Assembly (NCBI RefSeq): GCF_033063295.1
Contig: NZ_JAWJZH010000001.1
Span: 434,001 to 498,000, forward strand
DNA from: Nitrosomonas sp. Is35
GTDB lineage: Bacteria > Pseudomonadota > Gammaproteobacteria > Burkholderiales > Nitrosomonadaceae
Reading direction: 5' to 3'
Length of the DNA: 64,000 nucleotides
How positions within the stretch are numbered: position 1 is the stretch's first letter; the number at the start of each line of letters is the position of its first letter. The notes beneath the pieces are model-generated. The model saw only the letters and a program-made list of their open reading frames with translations, did not search any database and was not told the DNA's origin. The position numbers and the translations under genes are program-made. Positions 9,984 to 18,335 of this stretch are shown here, in pieces.

Positions 9984-10406
9984 ATGACTAATATGCCGGG
10001 CGAACCATCACTTCAAGTTCACTTGCCGGAAGGGCAACCGGTATTGCGCACAGTGCCGATGCCAGCGAATACCAATTATGCCGGGGATATTTTCGGCGGC
10101 TGGATCATGTCGCAGGTCGATATGGCGGGCAGCATCCCGGCTATCCGCCGCGCGCGTGGACGGGTTGCGACTGTCGCGGTTAATTCCTTTGTATTCAAGC
10201 ACCCGGTGTTTGTCGGCGATCTGGTCAGTTTTTATGCCGACATCGTCAAGATCGGGCGTACTTCGATTACCGTCGACGTGACCGTTTATGCGCAACGCGG
10301 TGTGCGTGAAGGCGGTGAGGAAATCTGCATCAAAGTGACCGAAGCGGTGCTGACATACGTCGCGATCGACAACAACCGCAAGCCAAGGGCTGTGCCGCAG
10401 GATTAA
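9984..10406 (+). CDS. Acyl-CoA thioesterase, hotdog fold (YciA-like)
   Basis: Hydrolyses acyl-CoA to free acid and CoA. The 140 aa length fits the YciA/BACH group. The hotdog core is visible as TNYAGDIFGGWIMSQVD, with the active-site Asp region, followed by VNSFVFKHPVFVGDLVSFYA. The ATG at 9984 is preceded by no striking ribosome binding site. The gene stands alone between divergent and convergent genes. Chain-length preference cannot be predicted. Confidence 0.88.
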   Translation: MTNMPGEPSLQVHLPEGQPVLRTVPMPANTNYAGDIFGGWIMSQVDMAGSIPAIRRARGRVATVAVNSFVFKHPVFVGDLVSFYADIVKIGRTSITVDVTVYAQRGVREGGEEICIKVTEAVLTYVAIDNNRKPRAVPQD

Positions 10407-10490
10407 CGTTGTCGCGTTGACCGGCGCGTTGCTGCGCTGCTTTATGGCCCAGCCGAAATCGATGAAAAGCATACTTTCCCATCTGCATAT

Positions 10491-12203
10491 CTACGCGAAC
10501 AATTCCCGATCGCGAATCTTCCGGGCGTCGGTGTAGTCCTCGTCCCACCAGGGCTTCTCACCGGGGGTCCGTGGCGGCTTGGCGAGCACAAATTGTTTCC
10601 GGGCTTTCTTGGCTTCCTGTTGCGCGACACGGAAATGGTGGTGGTCGAAAATGCGCAGCGCTTCAATCATGTAGGAGACGGCAATGCGGCGGTCCCGAAT
10701 CAGCAGGAGGTTTTCCCCATTCTTGAGGTCCGCCGGGGAGGAAAAATTGTAAGAGCCGAGATAAACCCGGGCGCTGGGTTTATCGAAGTCAATGACGATG
10801 AATTTGTGGTGCATGCGGATGCCGCCACCGCCTGCCGGTTCCGCGGAGAATGGTTCAGGGACGTTTTTCGTCAGTGCGGAAGGAAAAACGGGGGCGACAT
10901 TGCCGTTCGGTTTTTGCAAATCGAGACCGCCGACTTTGCGGTCGGAAATGCCATACACAAAGATATCGGTGTTACTGGTCACATTGGTGATCGCATCGAG
11001 AATTGGCCCAGGCGTCTGGTACAGGAACGCCAGCGAATAGAACAGGGACGATGTTGTTTTGCCGCCGATGTCGTTAGCCACTGTTTTCAATAGCGCATTC
11101 GACTTATTGTGGGGTGAAAACGCCACACGCGCATCGATCTTCGTCAAACCCAGATCGTTCCACAGCGCCGATGCCGTGCCAGTGAAATCTTTCGGCTTCT
11201 GCGACCAATAGCCCTCAAACGCCGCCAGGAATGGTTTGATCGCGCTAGCCCCTTGCAGAATCATGGCGTTATTCGATTGCACGAAAAAACCACGCCAACT
11301 GAAATTGGTCGAGCCGCATACGGCCTTCTGAATGTTGGGGCTATCAACCACGATGGTCTTATTGTGTTGCAGTGACAGCATGTGCTGCCGCTTCACATTT
11401 TCTGTCCCCGCCGAGGCCGTGAGCCGCTGTGCCGCCAGATTTTCACTGGCGTCATCTTCGCCGTGTTCCTGACTGTCGTCGATGATGATCTTCAAACGCT
11501 TGCCGAGCTTCTCCAAGCGCGTCAGAACACCGGGTTCGTTCAGATCATAAGCAACCACGCGAACCTGAGCCTGCGGGTCGGCGATGGCTTGATCGAGCAC
11601 TTCGAGGATGGCATTGCGCGCCTCGAAGCCCATCCATGCCAGCGCTTCTTTAGTCTTGGGGTGGGCCGGGGTAAAAGTCAACCCATCGGTTGCCTTCGCC
11701 GGTAATAATGTCGAAATGTCACCCGCCGATGCGTACCGGTCGACAAATGCCTGCGAGGACACGAAGCCGCGCGTGAACGTGACGTTGAGCAATCCCGGAT
11801 AAGTTTCGCGCCGCAGTTCGATAGCCACTTCCTGAGCATCGCCATAACTCAGTTCATCGGCGGTATTCATAAACACCGGCGTGACTCTGTAGATGAATTC
11901 ACCTTCGAGTTCGGCGTTACGCGGGAAATGCACCCAGCGGAATTTCTGGATCGGCGAGAGCCGCGTCGATAATTGGGTGGTATTGAGCTTGCCATCGGCG
12001 CCGCGAAAACCGAGGCGGTTTTTCAACGCGAAAAATCGATCGCCGCGAGGTTCCTTGTATTCGATGGCGAAACCGACGAAATCCTGCGGCGGCCGCCCAT
12101 TCTTCCAACTCATGGCAATGAGCGCCATGCCATCGCCGCGATGAAGCTTGAGCGTAAACAGTGCTGCCGCATTCTGACCACTGATCTGAAATTCACCTGT
12201 CAT
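10491..12203 (-). CDS. Phospholipase D-like protein with two HKD motifs
   Basis: Member of the phospholipase D superfamily, 570 aa from the ATG at 12203. That start has a strong ribosome binding site (GGGAGG) just upstream; the frame is open to 12308 but without support. The two catalytic motifs are complete: His280/Lys282/Asp287 followed by GSTNFS, and His465/Lys467/Asp472 followed by GSYNFS. The N-terminal 150 residues look beta-rich and are unrecognised. There is no signal peptide. Substrate could be a phospholipid, a phosphodiester or nucleic acid. It is monocistronic, at the edge of a patch of orphan genes. A defence or repair role is possible but not supported by neighbours. Confidence 0.82.
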   Translation of the reverse strand: MTGEFQISGQNAAALFTLKLHRGDGMALIAMSWKNGRPPQDFVGFAIEYKEPRGDRFFALKNRLGFRGADGKLNTTQLSTRLSPIQKFRWVHFPRNAELEGEFIYRVTPVFMNTADELSYGDAQEVAIELRRETYPGLLNVTFTRGFVSSQAFVDRYASAGDISTLLPAKATDGLTFTPAHPKTKEALAWMGFEARNAILEVLDQAIADPQAQVRVVAYDLNEPGVLTRLEKLGKRLKIIIDDSQEHGEDDASENLAAQRLTASAGTENVKRQHMLSLQHNKTIVVDSPNIQKAVCGSTNFSWRGFFVQSNNAMILQGASAIKPFLAAFEGYWSQKPKDFTGTASALWNDLGLTKIDARVAFSPHNKSNALLKTVANDIGGKTTSSLFYSLAFLYQTPGPILDAITNVTSNTDIFVYGISDRKVGGLDLQKPNGNVAPVFPSALTKNVPEPFSAEPAGGGGIRMHHKFIVIDFDKPSARVYLGSYNFSSPADLKNGENLLLIRDRRIAVSYMIEALRIFDHHHFRVAQQEAKKARKQFVLAKPPRTPGEKPWWDEDYTDARKIRDRELFA

Positions 12204-12513
12204 AACAACCTCCCGGTATCGATGAGATGGATAAGCCGATGGTAATGCACACCGCGATAGCCCCGCGCGGCCTAACCGGATCCGCTCTGCGATACCCGGT
12301 TGGAGCAAGGTGTTTCATGATCATAATCCAATTCATGATCGATGTCCTCGGTTCACGAGGCGGTTATCGAAATGATACAGACGGATGTCCGGACAAAATT
12401 TTTTCGATATCTGCATTCAATAAAGCCATTGATACGTATCTCTTAATGACGGCGTACTCGGCAACCAGAGTACATCGCGTATAGGCCGCTTAATTATTCA
12501 GGAGATACGCATC
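12204..12513. other. 310-base intergenic region
   Basis: Upstream of both the divergent phospholipase D-like gene and the frameshifted exported gene, so it should hold both promoters, though I cannot place them. It contains a perfect 10-base palindrome (GATACGTATC, 12433-12442 by count). Just before 12514 there is a strong ribosome binding site (AGGAGA). No gene is seen. Confidence 0.5.
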
Positions 12514-12893
12514 ATGAAACTCGGATTTAAAAAAATCAGCCCGCTCATCGCAGTATTTTGTTTACTCAGCGCCAGTGCCAGCCTGCACGCGTTTACACCG
12601 CCGGAAGGCTATCAAGGCCGGTTTTTGGTGCCGCGCACCTTGGCGATTCAACCCGGCATCATCAATCCGGCAATCCAACACCGCAACCGCAACCGGGATT
12701 TGAAAACAACATCACGCAGCAGGAAGGCTTACGCATTTGTTTTTATGAGCTCGAAGTCGATGTGCGCAACTGCCAGCATGCATACCAAAATAATGTTGCG
12801 GGTTATAACGACTGCATCACCATGGCGGGGGAGTCGCACACCAGCTGTTTGACGTGGGTGCAAAAACTTCCGGTGGAAGAAAATAGTAATTAG
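12514..12893 (+). pseudogene. Exported Cys-rich protein broken by a frameshift
   Basis: The start at 12514 has a strong ribosome binding site and encodes a clear signal peptide (MKLGFKKISPLIAVFCLL...LHAF). That frame is natural to about residue 52 (PGIINPAIQ), then becomes Arg/Ser-rich and stops at 12852. The frame one base back gives a sensible continuation from about 12665: a Pro/Gln stretch (NPTPQPQPGFENN), then a domain with four Cys (RICFYELEVD, RNCQHAYQN, YNDCITMAG, TSCLTWVQK), ending at 12893. A single indel near 12660-12685, within the repetitive CCGCAACCGCAACC, would join them into about 126 aa. It is either a real pseudogene, slippage, or a sequencing error. Function is unknown. Confidence 0.68.
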
Positions 12894-13058
12894 GCGGTTG
12901 CCGGATTTAAGGTCATCTCATGCGGTGACCAATTTTTGCTGATTTTTCGCTGCATGATGACATGAAAAGTCCGGTATTTTGGTAAATAATGAAGATGATT
13001 GTTAAGTACTGGGTACAATAAGAAAAGGAAAGTATGAGATTTATTGGAGAAGAAATTT

Positions 13059-13547
13059 ATGAAGTGCTTTTTTCAGAAAATTTTATTGGTAATGCTGTTC
13101 ACGGGTTTTAATTATCAAAATGTGTCAGCAAGCGACATCTATTCGCATATCGTGTTAGATTTGCCCGGTCGATTGGAGAGAACAGAGCCTTGGGTAAAGA
13201 TTATCAAAACACACGAGGAATGGGCGCAGCTTTATGATGAACTCACTCTCGTTGTTAGCGAACCTGATCCGCTGCCGGGAATTGATTTTGAGAGTTTTCA
13301 ATTGATCGTCGGCGGAATAGGTGTAAAAAGCTCGGGCGGTAATAGTTTGCTGGTAGATGGGATCTTTGAATCCGATCATGACATTGTCATTTATATTCTC
13401 GACGCGATACCCTGTGCTGCGACAACTATGACTGCCTTGGCTGCTATTACGGTTATTGATTATCCCATGACGGCTTTTTTAATCCGAAAAACCGAGAAAC
13501 CTTTAAGTTTTTATGTACAGCAAGCCAAAATTGGTTGTGCAGAGTGA
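13059..13547 (+). CDS. Exported PrcB-like domain protein
   Basis: Protein of 162 aa with an N-terminal signal peptide (MKCFFQKILLVMLFTGF...VSAS). The mature part resembles the PrcB C-terminal domain: a WVKIIKTHEEWAQLYDEL opening, then a hydrophobic strand before a Gly-rich turn. The ATG at 13059 has GGAGA eight bases upstream; an in-frame TTG at 13044 is less likely. Related domains stabilise a protease in oral spirochaetes; here no partner protease is adjacent, so the role is unknown. The gene sits in an orphan-gene patch. Confidence 0.6.
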   Translation: MKCFFQKILLVMLFTGFNYQNVSASDIYSHIVLDLPGRLERTEPWVKIIKTHEEWAQLYDELTLVVSEPDPLPGIDFESFQLIVGGIGVKSSGGNSLLVDGIFESDHDIVIYILDAIPCAATTMTALAAITVIDYPMTAFLIRKTEKPLSFYVQQAKIGCAE

Positions 13548-13667
13548 TAGGGGGATAACCGATGCTTGCAATATTTTTTAGGCTATTTCTTTTTCCGGCT
13601 TGAGTCGCGCCAATTCGATCGGATAAAGCCGATAACTACTATTTTTTGATAATCACACGCGATGACA

Positions 13668-14273
13668 TCATAACTTTTCAAGCGCTTGATTAAACTTTAT
13701 AGTTTGCTCATCTGAAATAGCTTTGAGTTTTTCATAAAATGCTTTTATTTCAACTACATCAGTTTCTTTTTCAAACTCAATGCGTTTATATTTTTGCTCA
13801 TAATAGATTTCAATAAAATATATAGGACCATCCGCACAACCCGGACATCCGAATCCATTTGGTAGTTTCTCAAAAAAAGCAAAATCAATAAGTTTTACGA
13901 GTGAATTCCATGATTCTTCAGTGTTTAAGGTATTTGCACTGATAGTTGGTAGAGTCTGTCCATCGTCAGAGAAAGAAGCTGATCTCGTTAGTAACAATAC
14001 TACTTTAGTTACTTCAAGGAGAGTGCTGCAATAACCTGAACAAAAGTTGCCACTGACACCGTAACGAACCTTTCTTACCCCTGCTGGCCCATTTGAATAA
14101 TTCAATAAATCCCAACGGCCATCTTCGGCTAATTTGAATTGCACATCATGAACTATGCCGGGTGAAAACGGGACCGTAACTTCACTGATACTCAATGAAC
14201 TATCTTTGTAACTTGCACTTTGACCAAAACACACCGATGAGACAAAATAAAATAGTAAAACTAGATATCGCAT
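13668..14273 (-). CDS. Exported protein of unknown function
   Basis: A 201 aa protein with a signal peptide (MRYLVLLFYFVSSVCFGQSA). The mature part has four Cys in two pairs (FCSGYC and GCPGCADG), which could form disulfides in the periplasm or bind metal. The C-terminal third is charged and helical. I do not recognise a family. The gene is more AT-rich than the flanking housekeeping genes, which hints at recent acquisition. It stands alone, convergent with the PrcB-like gene. Confidence 0.7.
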   Translation of the reverse strand: MRYLVLLFYFVSSVCFGQSASYKDSSLSISEVTVPFSPGIVHDVQFKLAEDGRWDLLNYSNGPAGVRKVRYGVSGNFCSGYCSTLLEVTKVVLLLTRSASFSDDGQTLPTISANTLNTEESWNSLVKLIDFAFFEKLPNGFGCPGCADGPIYFIEIYYEQKYKRIEFEKETDVVEIKAFYEKLKAISDEQTIKFNQALEKL

Positions 14274-14341
14274 TACTTACCTCCGATGGATAGCTCATTA
14301 TATGGATAAGCAATAGTGCGGTATTGATATCGCACAATTGC

Positions 14342-15022
14342 TCAGACAATATCCGTTTCAAAAATATTGATCGTTGCTTGAGAGTGATGTATTAACCAAA
14401 CAATCGGCAATTTCGAATCAGGATTTTCACTCACTCGATCCAACAATTGCCGCTTACTTTCCCCTGTAACCACCAGCACAATCTGTTCACTGCTTGCTAG
14501 CATTTTCAGCGAAAGACTCATGCGTAGCGACATTGCGATGGGGGGCGCAACGGCGATGCAGTGGTGCGCCGATAGCGAATCCTGGGTCATGCCGGGAAAC
14601 AGCGAGGCGATGTGGCCGTCCTCTCCCAGGCCCAACACCGTCAGACTGACCGGTAAGGGTAGCGAGTCCAAGCGTTGATGAAGGGCTTCGATGGCATCGA
14701 ATGGATTGTCGTGCGCGGTTTTTAGGCCAACGAACGGGGTATTAACCGGGAGGTGTGCCAGCAGGTGCTGTTTGATCAGTTTTTCGTTCGATTGATCGTC
14801 GTTGACATCAACCCAGCGCTCATCGGACAGCGTGACAGTAATCCGATCCCAAGGCAGCTTACATTTTGCCAGCGCGGGCAGATAATGGCGCGGCGTGCTG
14901 CCGCCGGGGACGACGAGGGTGGCTTGGGGTTTGCGGCTTAGGGTATCGCGTAGTGCGGCAGCGGCAAATTCGGCGAAGCCTTGGCTTAACGATTCGATGT
15001 CCGGATAAACGCGTCTTTGCAT
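14342..15022 (-). CDS. pgl: 6-Phosphogluconolactonase
   Basis: Predicted to hydrolyse 6-phosphogluconolactone, or a related sugar-acid lactone, in the cytoplasm. It is 226 aa from the ATG at 15022; a GTG at 15025 is the alternative. The DevB/Pgl signatures are VVPGGSTPRHYL, SDERWVDVNDDQSN and LGLGEDGHIASLFPG. It is the last gene of a six-gene minus-strand operon, 17 bases after the HAD gene. There is no zwf or gnd nearby, so its service in the oxidative pentose phosphate pathway rests only on family. Confidence 0.9.
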   Translation of the reverse strand: MQRRVYPDIESLSQGFAEFAAAALRDTLSRKPQATLVVPGGSTPRHYLPALAKCKLPWDRITVTLSDERWVDVNDDQSNEKLIKQHLLAHLPVNTPFVGLKTAHDNPFDAIEALHQRLDSLPLPVSLTVLGLGEDGHIASLFPGMTQDSLSAHHCIAVAPPIAMSLRMSLSLKMLASSEQIVLVVTGESKRQLLDRVSENPDSKLPIVWLIHHSQATINIFETDIV

Positions 15023-15039
15023 CACGGAACTGCCAACGT

Positions 15040-15681
15040 TTATTGCACTAAGCCGCGTAAATCCGGGACGACTTCGATATGCGCCGGGAATGGATTCGGA
15101 TCGCCGGGAAAGACGCGGCCGAGGAAAGCGGTGTTGTTGGCTTGCGCGCCTTCCAGGTCGGCCATCGCATCGCCGATCATCAGTACCGATTCGGATTTCA
15201 GTCCATGTGCTGCCAGAATTTCCGCGATGATGTTTTTTTTCAGTGCTGGTGCACCGCGTACAGCGGTGAAGTAGGGTGTGAGTCCTCGCCGTTCGACGAT
15301 GACTTTGAGCTCGACTTCCGGTGTACCGGAAGCGACAAATAATGGAATTTTTTGGGATTGTTGGCGAATCAGTTCGATCGCGCCGGGTACGGCTTCGGCG
15401 GCGATGACGGCTTCCACCACCAGCTCGGAAAAGCGGATGTCCAGTTGTTGTTCTTCCGCTTCCGTTAATGGCGGTTTGTTGATGAAATGCTCCTGGAAGT
15501 GGCGGAATTTGCGGTAGCGCGACATGCCGCCGTTTTGCGTGTGGAATTGCACCACTTGTGCGACGATTTCTTCGCCGTACGGGCGATAGAGTTCCGCGAA
15601 CGCTTGTGTTTTGATTTTTCCGGATTCGACCACGACGCCGTCGAAATCAAAAATGATTGCTTGCCAGTCAAAATTTTTCAT
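15040..15681 (-). CDS. HAD-superfamily phosphatase
   Basis: Predicted sugar-phosphate phosphatase, 213 aa, of the beta-phosphoglucomutase-like subfamily. The nucleophile Asp12 and acid Asp14 are seen in FDFDGVVVES, the Thr/Ser motif in VASGTPEVE, a Lys in ALKKNIIAEI, and the final acidic motif in LMIGDAMADLEGA. Five bases separate it from the upstream epimerase gene. In the context of a CMP-sugar-acid operon it may dephosphorylate a ulosonic-acid phosphate before activation, as KdsC does for Kdo. That role is inference. Confidence 0.85.
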   Translation of the reverse strand: MKNFDWQAIIFDFDGVVVESGKIKTQAFAELYRPYGEEIVAQVVQFHTQNGGMSRYRKFRHFQEHFINKPPLTEAEEQQLDIRFSELVVEAVIAAEAVPGAIELIRQQSQKIPLFVASGTPEVELKVIVERRGLTPYFTAVRGAPALKKNIIAEILAAHGLKSESVLMIGDAMADLEGAQANNTAFLGRVFPGDPNPFPAHIEVVPDLRGLVQ

Positions 15682-15686
15682 ATGGC

Positions 15687-16616
15687 TTATGCGCGATTAT
15701 CTGACGTGGATGGTGTGGCGTCGTCATTTTCATCGCCATGATGCAAATCCTGATGAATTTCCCGCAGGCAATCGAGAATGCCTTGCCCCAGATCGACATG
15801 CTCGTTCAGCACCAGCTTGCGCCCGATGCGTGGCTGAAACGCATACGGCGTAATTTCATAGTGATGCACCGCATTGGCTTCGTCGAAATGCAATTCCACC
15901 GGCCACGGCAGGATTTCCGAGATCATCGTCATGACATCCTTGATGCGTAATCTTTCCTGGCCGGTCAGAATCATGTGCCGGTTGGCAAATTCGGGTGCAA
16001 GGATTTGCACGCTCATGCGTGCCGCATCTTCCACGTGGATATATTCGCGCATGGCGTCGCCGCTGCCTTTGTAGGTGATGGAATGATGCGCGACCGCTTC
16101 GTGCAGCATGCGGTAGATGCCGTTGCGTTTATCGGAACGCCGGCCATACAGCGAGCCATAGCGCAGAATGCTGTAATCCAGGCCGTAGCGCTCGTGGTAG
16201 GTTTCCGTGAAACGTTCCGCGGCCTGCTTACTGGCGCGGTAAAAAGAACCGGATTCGGAATAGACATAAATGCTGCTGGCGAACACAAAGCGTCGCGCAC
16301 CGGCGATGCGGGCGGCTTCCAACGCGTGCATATTGCCCAGTACGTTGATAGTCGCGGTCGGGATCGGTTTGTCGTTGGCTTCGTCGATGTCGGCGATCGC
16401 GGCGAAGTTGTATACGATCGAAGCGCCTTTGGCAGCCTCGATCACTTGATCGAGGTTCATGATGTCGCCGATGATCATTTCCTGGTTGCTTTTCAGAAAC
16501 GGCGATGGGCTGCGGTCAAATAACCGCACCCGGTAGCCCGCAGCCGATAATGCATCTGCGACATGGCTGCCCAAAAAACCGCTGGCGCCAAATACCACAA
16601 CCGTTTCATTCACCAT
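15687..16616 (-). CDS. NAD-dependent epimerase/dehydratase
   Basis: Extended short-chain dehydrogenase acting on a nucleotide sugar, 309 aa from the ATG at 16616. The frame is open to 16751, but that extension lacks family features. The nucleotide-binding motif is GASGFLG at 10-16; the catalytic pair is Tyr126/Lys130 in SFYRASK. The Ser/Thr position lies in FASSIYVYS. The last 15 residues are acidic and polar. It lies between the HAD and dehydrogenase genes of the operon with 5-base gaps. The substrate is unknown. Confidence 0.87.
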   Translation of the reverse strand: MVNETVVVFGASGFLGSHVADALSAAGYRVRLFDRSPSPFLKSNQEMIIGDIMNLDQVIEAAKGASIVYNFAAIADIDEANDKPIPTATINVLGNMHALEAARIAGARRFVFASSIYVYSESGSFYRASKQAAERFTETYHERYGLDYSILRYGSLYGRRSDKRNGIYRMLHEAVAHHSITYKGSGDAMREYIHVEDAARMSVQILAPEFANRHMILTGQERLRIKDVMTMISEILPWPVELHFDEANAVHHYEITPYAFQPRIGRKLVLNEHVDLGQGILDCLREIHQDLHHGDENDDATPSTSDNRA

Positions 16617-16621
16617 AGTGT

Positions 16622-17560
16622 TTATCCGTTTTTGATGAGACCTGCTTTGATTAAACCCTGCACTAGATTTTCCGCCGCTTCGATTTCCATGCGCTGGCGC
16701 GATTCGCGGGCCAGGGAGCCGACATGCGAAGTCAGAATGACGTTGCCGCATTCGAGCAGCGGGCCGTGATACGGTTCCTGCTCAAAAACATCCAGTGCTG
16801 CGGCGCTCACTTTACCGGACTGCAATGCGGCCAGCAACGCGCTTTCATCGACCAATCCGCCGCGTGCGGCGTTGATGACGATGACCTCGGGCTTCATCGC
16901 GGCGAATGCTTTGGCATCGAGCAGATGATGCATATCCGCGCTATACGGGGTATGCAGCGTGATGATGTCGGCGCTGGCCAGCAATTGATCCAGCGGCAGC
17001 ATGCTGACGCCGTCCGGTATTTGGCTGGCATACGGATCATGCGCGACCACCGTGGCTTCAAACGCCTGACACAAGCGTGCGACGCGGCGGCCGATGTGTC
17101 CCAGGCCGATGACGCCGACGGTTTGCGCCGCGAACAAGCGGCCTTGCGTGCGCGGCCATTCGCCATTGCGAACTGCCCGGTCGATCGGATTGATTTGCCG
17201 CAATAAACTCAGGATGTAACCCAAGGTAAGCTCTGCCACGGCTTGCGCGGGCGCTTCCGGTGTATTCAGCACTTGAATGCCGCGATTTTTCGCTGCCGCC
17301 AGATCGACGCTATCCATCCCGGCGCCGCAGCGTGAAATGACTTTCAGATTCGGCGCGGCTTGCAACACTCGTTCGGTCAGTGGCTCAATACCCGCGATCA
17401 TGCCAGTTGCGCCGCCGCTCAGCAATGCGATGATTTCATCTTCGGTGAGTTTGCGCTTGTGCGGATTGGTGATGACCTGAAAACCTTGTTGCAACAAGCG
17501 CTGAATGGCCGGATTGTTGACGGTGTCGAACGACGAAGTGGAAATGACAAATGAACTCAT
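16622..17560 (-). CDS. D-2-hydroxyacid dehydrogenase (SerA-like)
   Basis: NAD-dependent 2-hydroxyacid dehydrogenase of 312 aa. The nucleotide-binding loop is GLGHIG (152-157). The catalytic triad is complete: Arg233 in NAARGGLVDE, Glu262 in DVFEQEP and His279 in LTSHVGS. It lacks the C-terminal ACT domain of full-length biosynthetic SerA. Its stop overlaps nothing downstream (5-base gap), and its start overlaps the aldolase stop by 4 bp. Given its neighbours it more likely oxidises or reduces a sugar acid than makes serine. Confidence 0.88.
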   Translation of the reverse strand: MSSFVISTSSFDTVNNPAIQRLLQQGFQVITNPHKRKLTEDEIIALLSGGATGMIAGIEPLTERVLQAAPNLKVISRCGAGMDSVDLAAAKNRGIQVLNTPEAPAQAVAELTLGYILSLLRQINPIDRAVRNGEWPRTQGRLFAAQTVGVIGLGHIGRRVARLCQAFEATVVAHDPYASQIPDGVSMLPLDQLLASADIITLHTPYSADMHHLLDAKAFAAMKPEVIVINAARGGLVDESALLAALQSGKVSAAALDVFEQEPYHGPLLECGNVILTSHVGSLARESRQRMEIEAAENLVQGLIKAGLIKNG

Positions 17561-18327
17561 GATGTTTTCAATGTTGCGCGGATGCTTTGTAAATGCGTGC
17601 GGCAGATGGAATCGAGAATGCGGATATCCAATCCATAACCGAGGAAATTAAAACCGGCTTGAATGCGTTGCTGCAATGCTTGCGGATCCGGCTCGATGAC
17701 GTGAATGCCACCGGGTTTTTGCGCGCGGCGGCCTGCTTCCAGCACTTGCGCGATGGCTGCTTGCACATCCGGATGATTGAGATCGCCGGGGCGTCCCATC
17801 GAGCCGGACAAGTCGTACGGGCCGATGATATACGCATCGATACCGGGAACAGCGAGAATCTCGTCAATCGCTTTGACGGCGTCGACATGTTCGATCATCA
17901 CGACGATCACCGCGTTTTCTTCCAGCCACTGGCGGTACGCCTGGAAGCTTGCGCCGTAGCCTTGTGCGCGCGCCAGGCCGACGCCGCGTTGTCCGCGCGG
18001 CGGGTAGTACACGCCTGCGACAGCCGCTTCGGCATCGGCGGCGGATTTGATCATCGGCACCATGATGCCGGTGGCGCCAGCGTCCATGACGCGTTTGATC
18101 TGATCGGGATGATTCGACGTGAGGCGCACGATGGCCGGACATTGCTTGCCGTCCAGCACCTGGATAATGGCTTGCACTTCGCTGAGTTCCAGCACGCTGT
18201 GTTCCATATCCAGCACCAGCCAGTCAAATCCGGCGGATGCCATGATTTCGGCAATCGAAGGATGCCCCAATGTGACCCATGAACCGATGGTCAATTCAGA
18301 CCGGTTCAATCTTGATTTCAATGACAT
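17557..18327 (-). CDS. HpcH/HpaI-type pyruvate aldolase
   Basis: Class II, metal-dependent aldolase that adds pyruvate to an aldehyde or cleaves the product, 256 aa. The active-site residues line up with E. coli HpaI almost position for position: His43, Arg68, Glu146 and Asp172. The pattern IGPYDLSGSMG is typical. In this operon it could build a 2-keto-3-deoxy (ulosonic) acid from pyruvate and a short aldehyde. The natural aldehyde cannot be told. It lies 8 bases after the KdsB-like gene and overlaps the dehydrogenase by 4 bp. Confidence 0.88.
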   Translation of the reverse strand: MSLKSRLNRSELTIGSWVTLGHPSIAEIMASAGFDWLVLDMEHSVLELSEVQAIIQVLDGKQCPAIVRLTSNHPDQIKRVMDAGATGIMVPMIKSAADAEAAVAGVYYPPRGQRGVGLARAQGYGASFQAYRQWLEENAVIVVMIEHVDAVKAIDEILAVPGIDAYIIGPYDLSGSMGRPGDLNHPDVQAAIAQVLEAGRRAQKPGGIHVIEPDPQALQQRIQAGFNFLGYGLDIRILDSICRTHLQSIRATLKTS

Positions 18328-18335
18328 AATGATTC

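Noticed and set aside
10593..11093. 166-codon plus-strand frame
   Set aside because: Antisense to the phospholipase D-like gene, whose two HKD motifs prove the minus strand.
12433..12442. Perfect palindrome GATACGTATC
   Set aside because: Short and single; no second copy or operator context to support a binding site.
16013..16523. Frames of 95 and 182 codons over the epimerase gene
   Set aside because: Shadow frames of a clear NAD-dependent epimerase.
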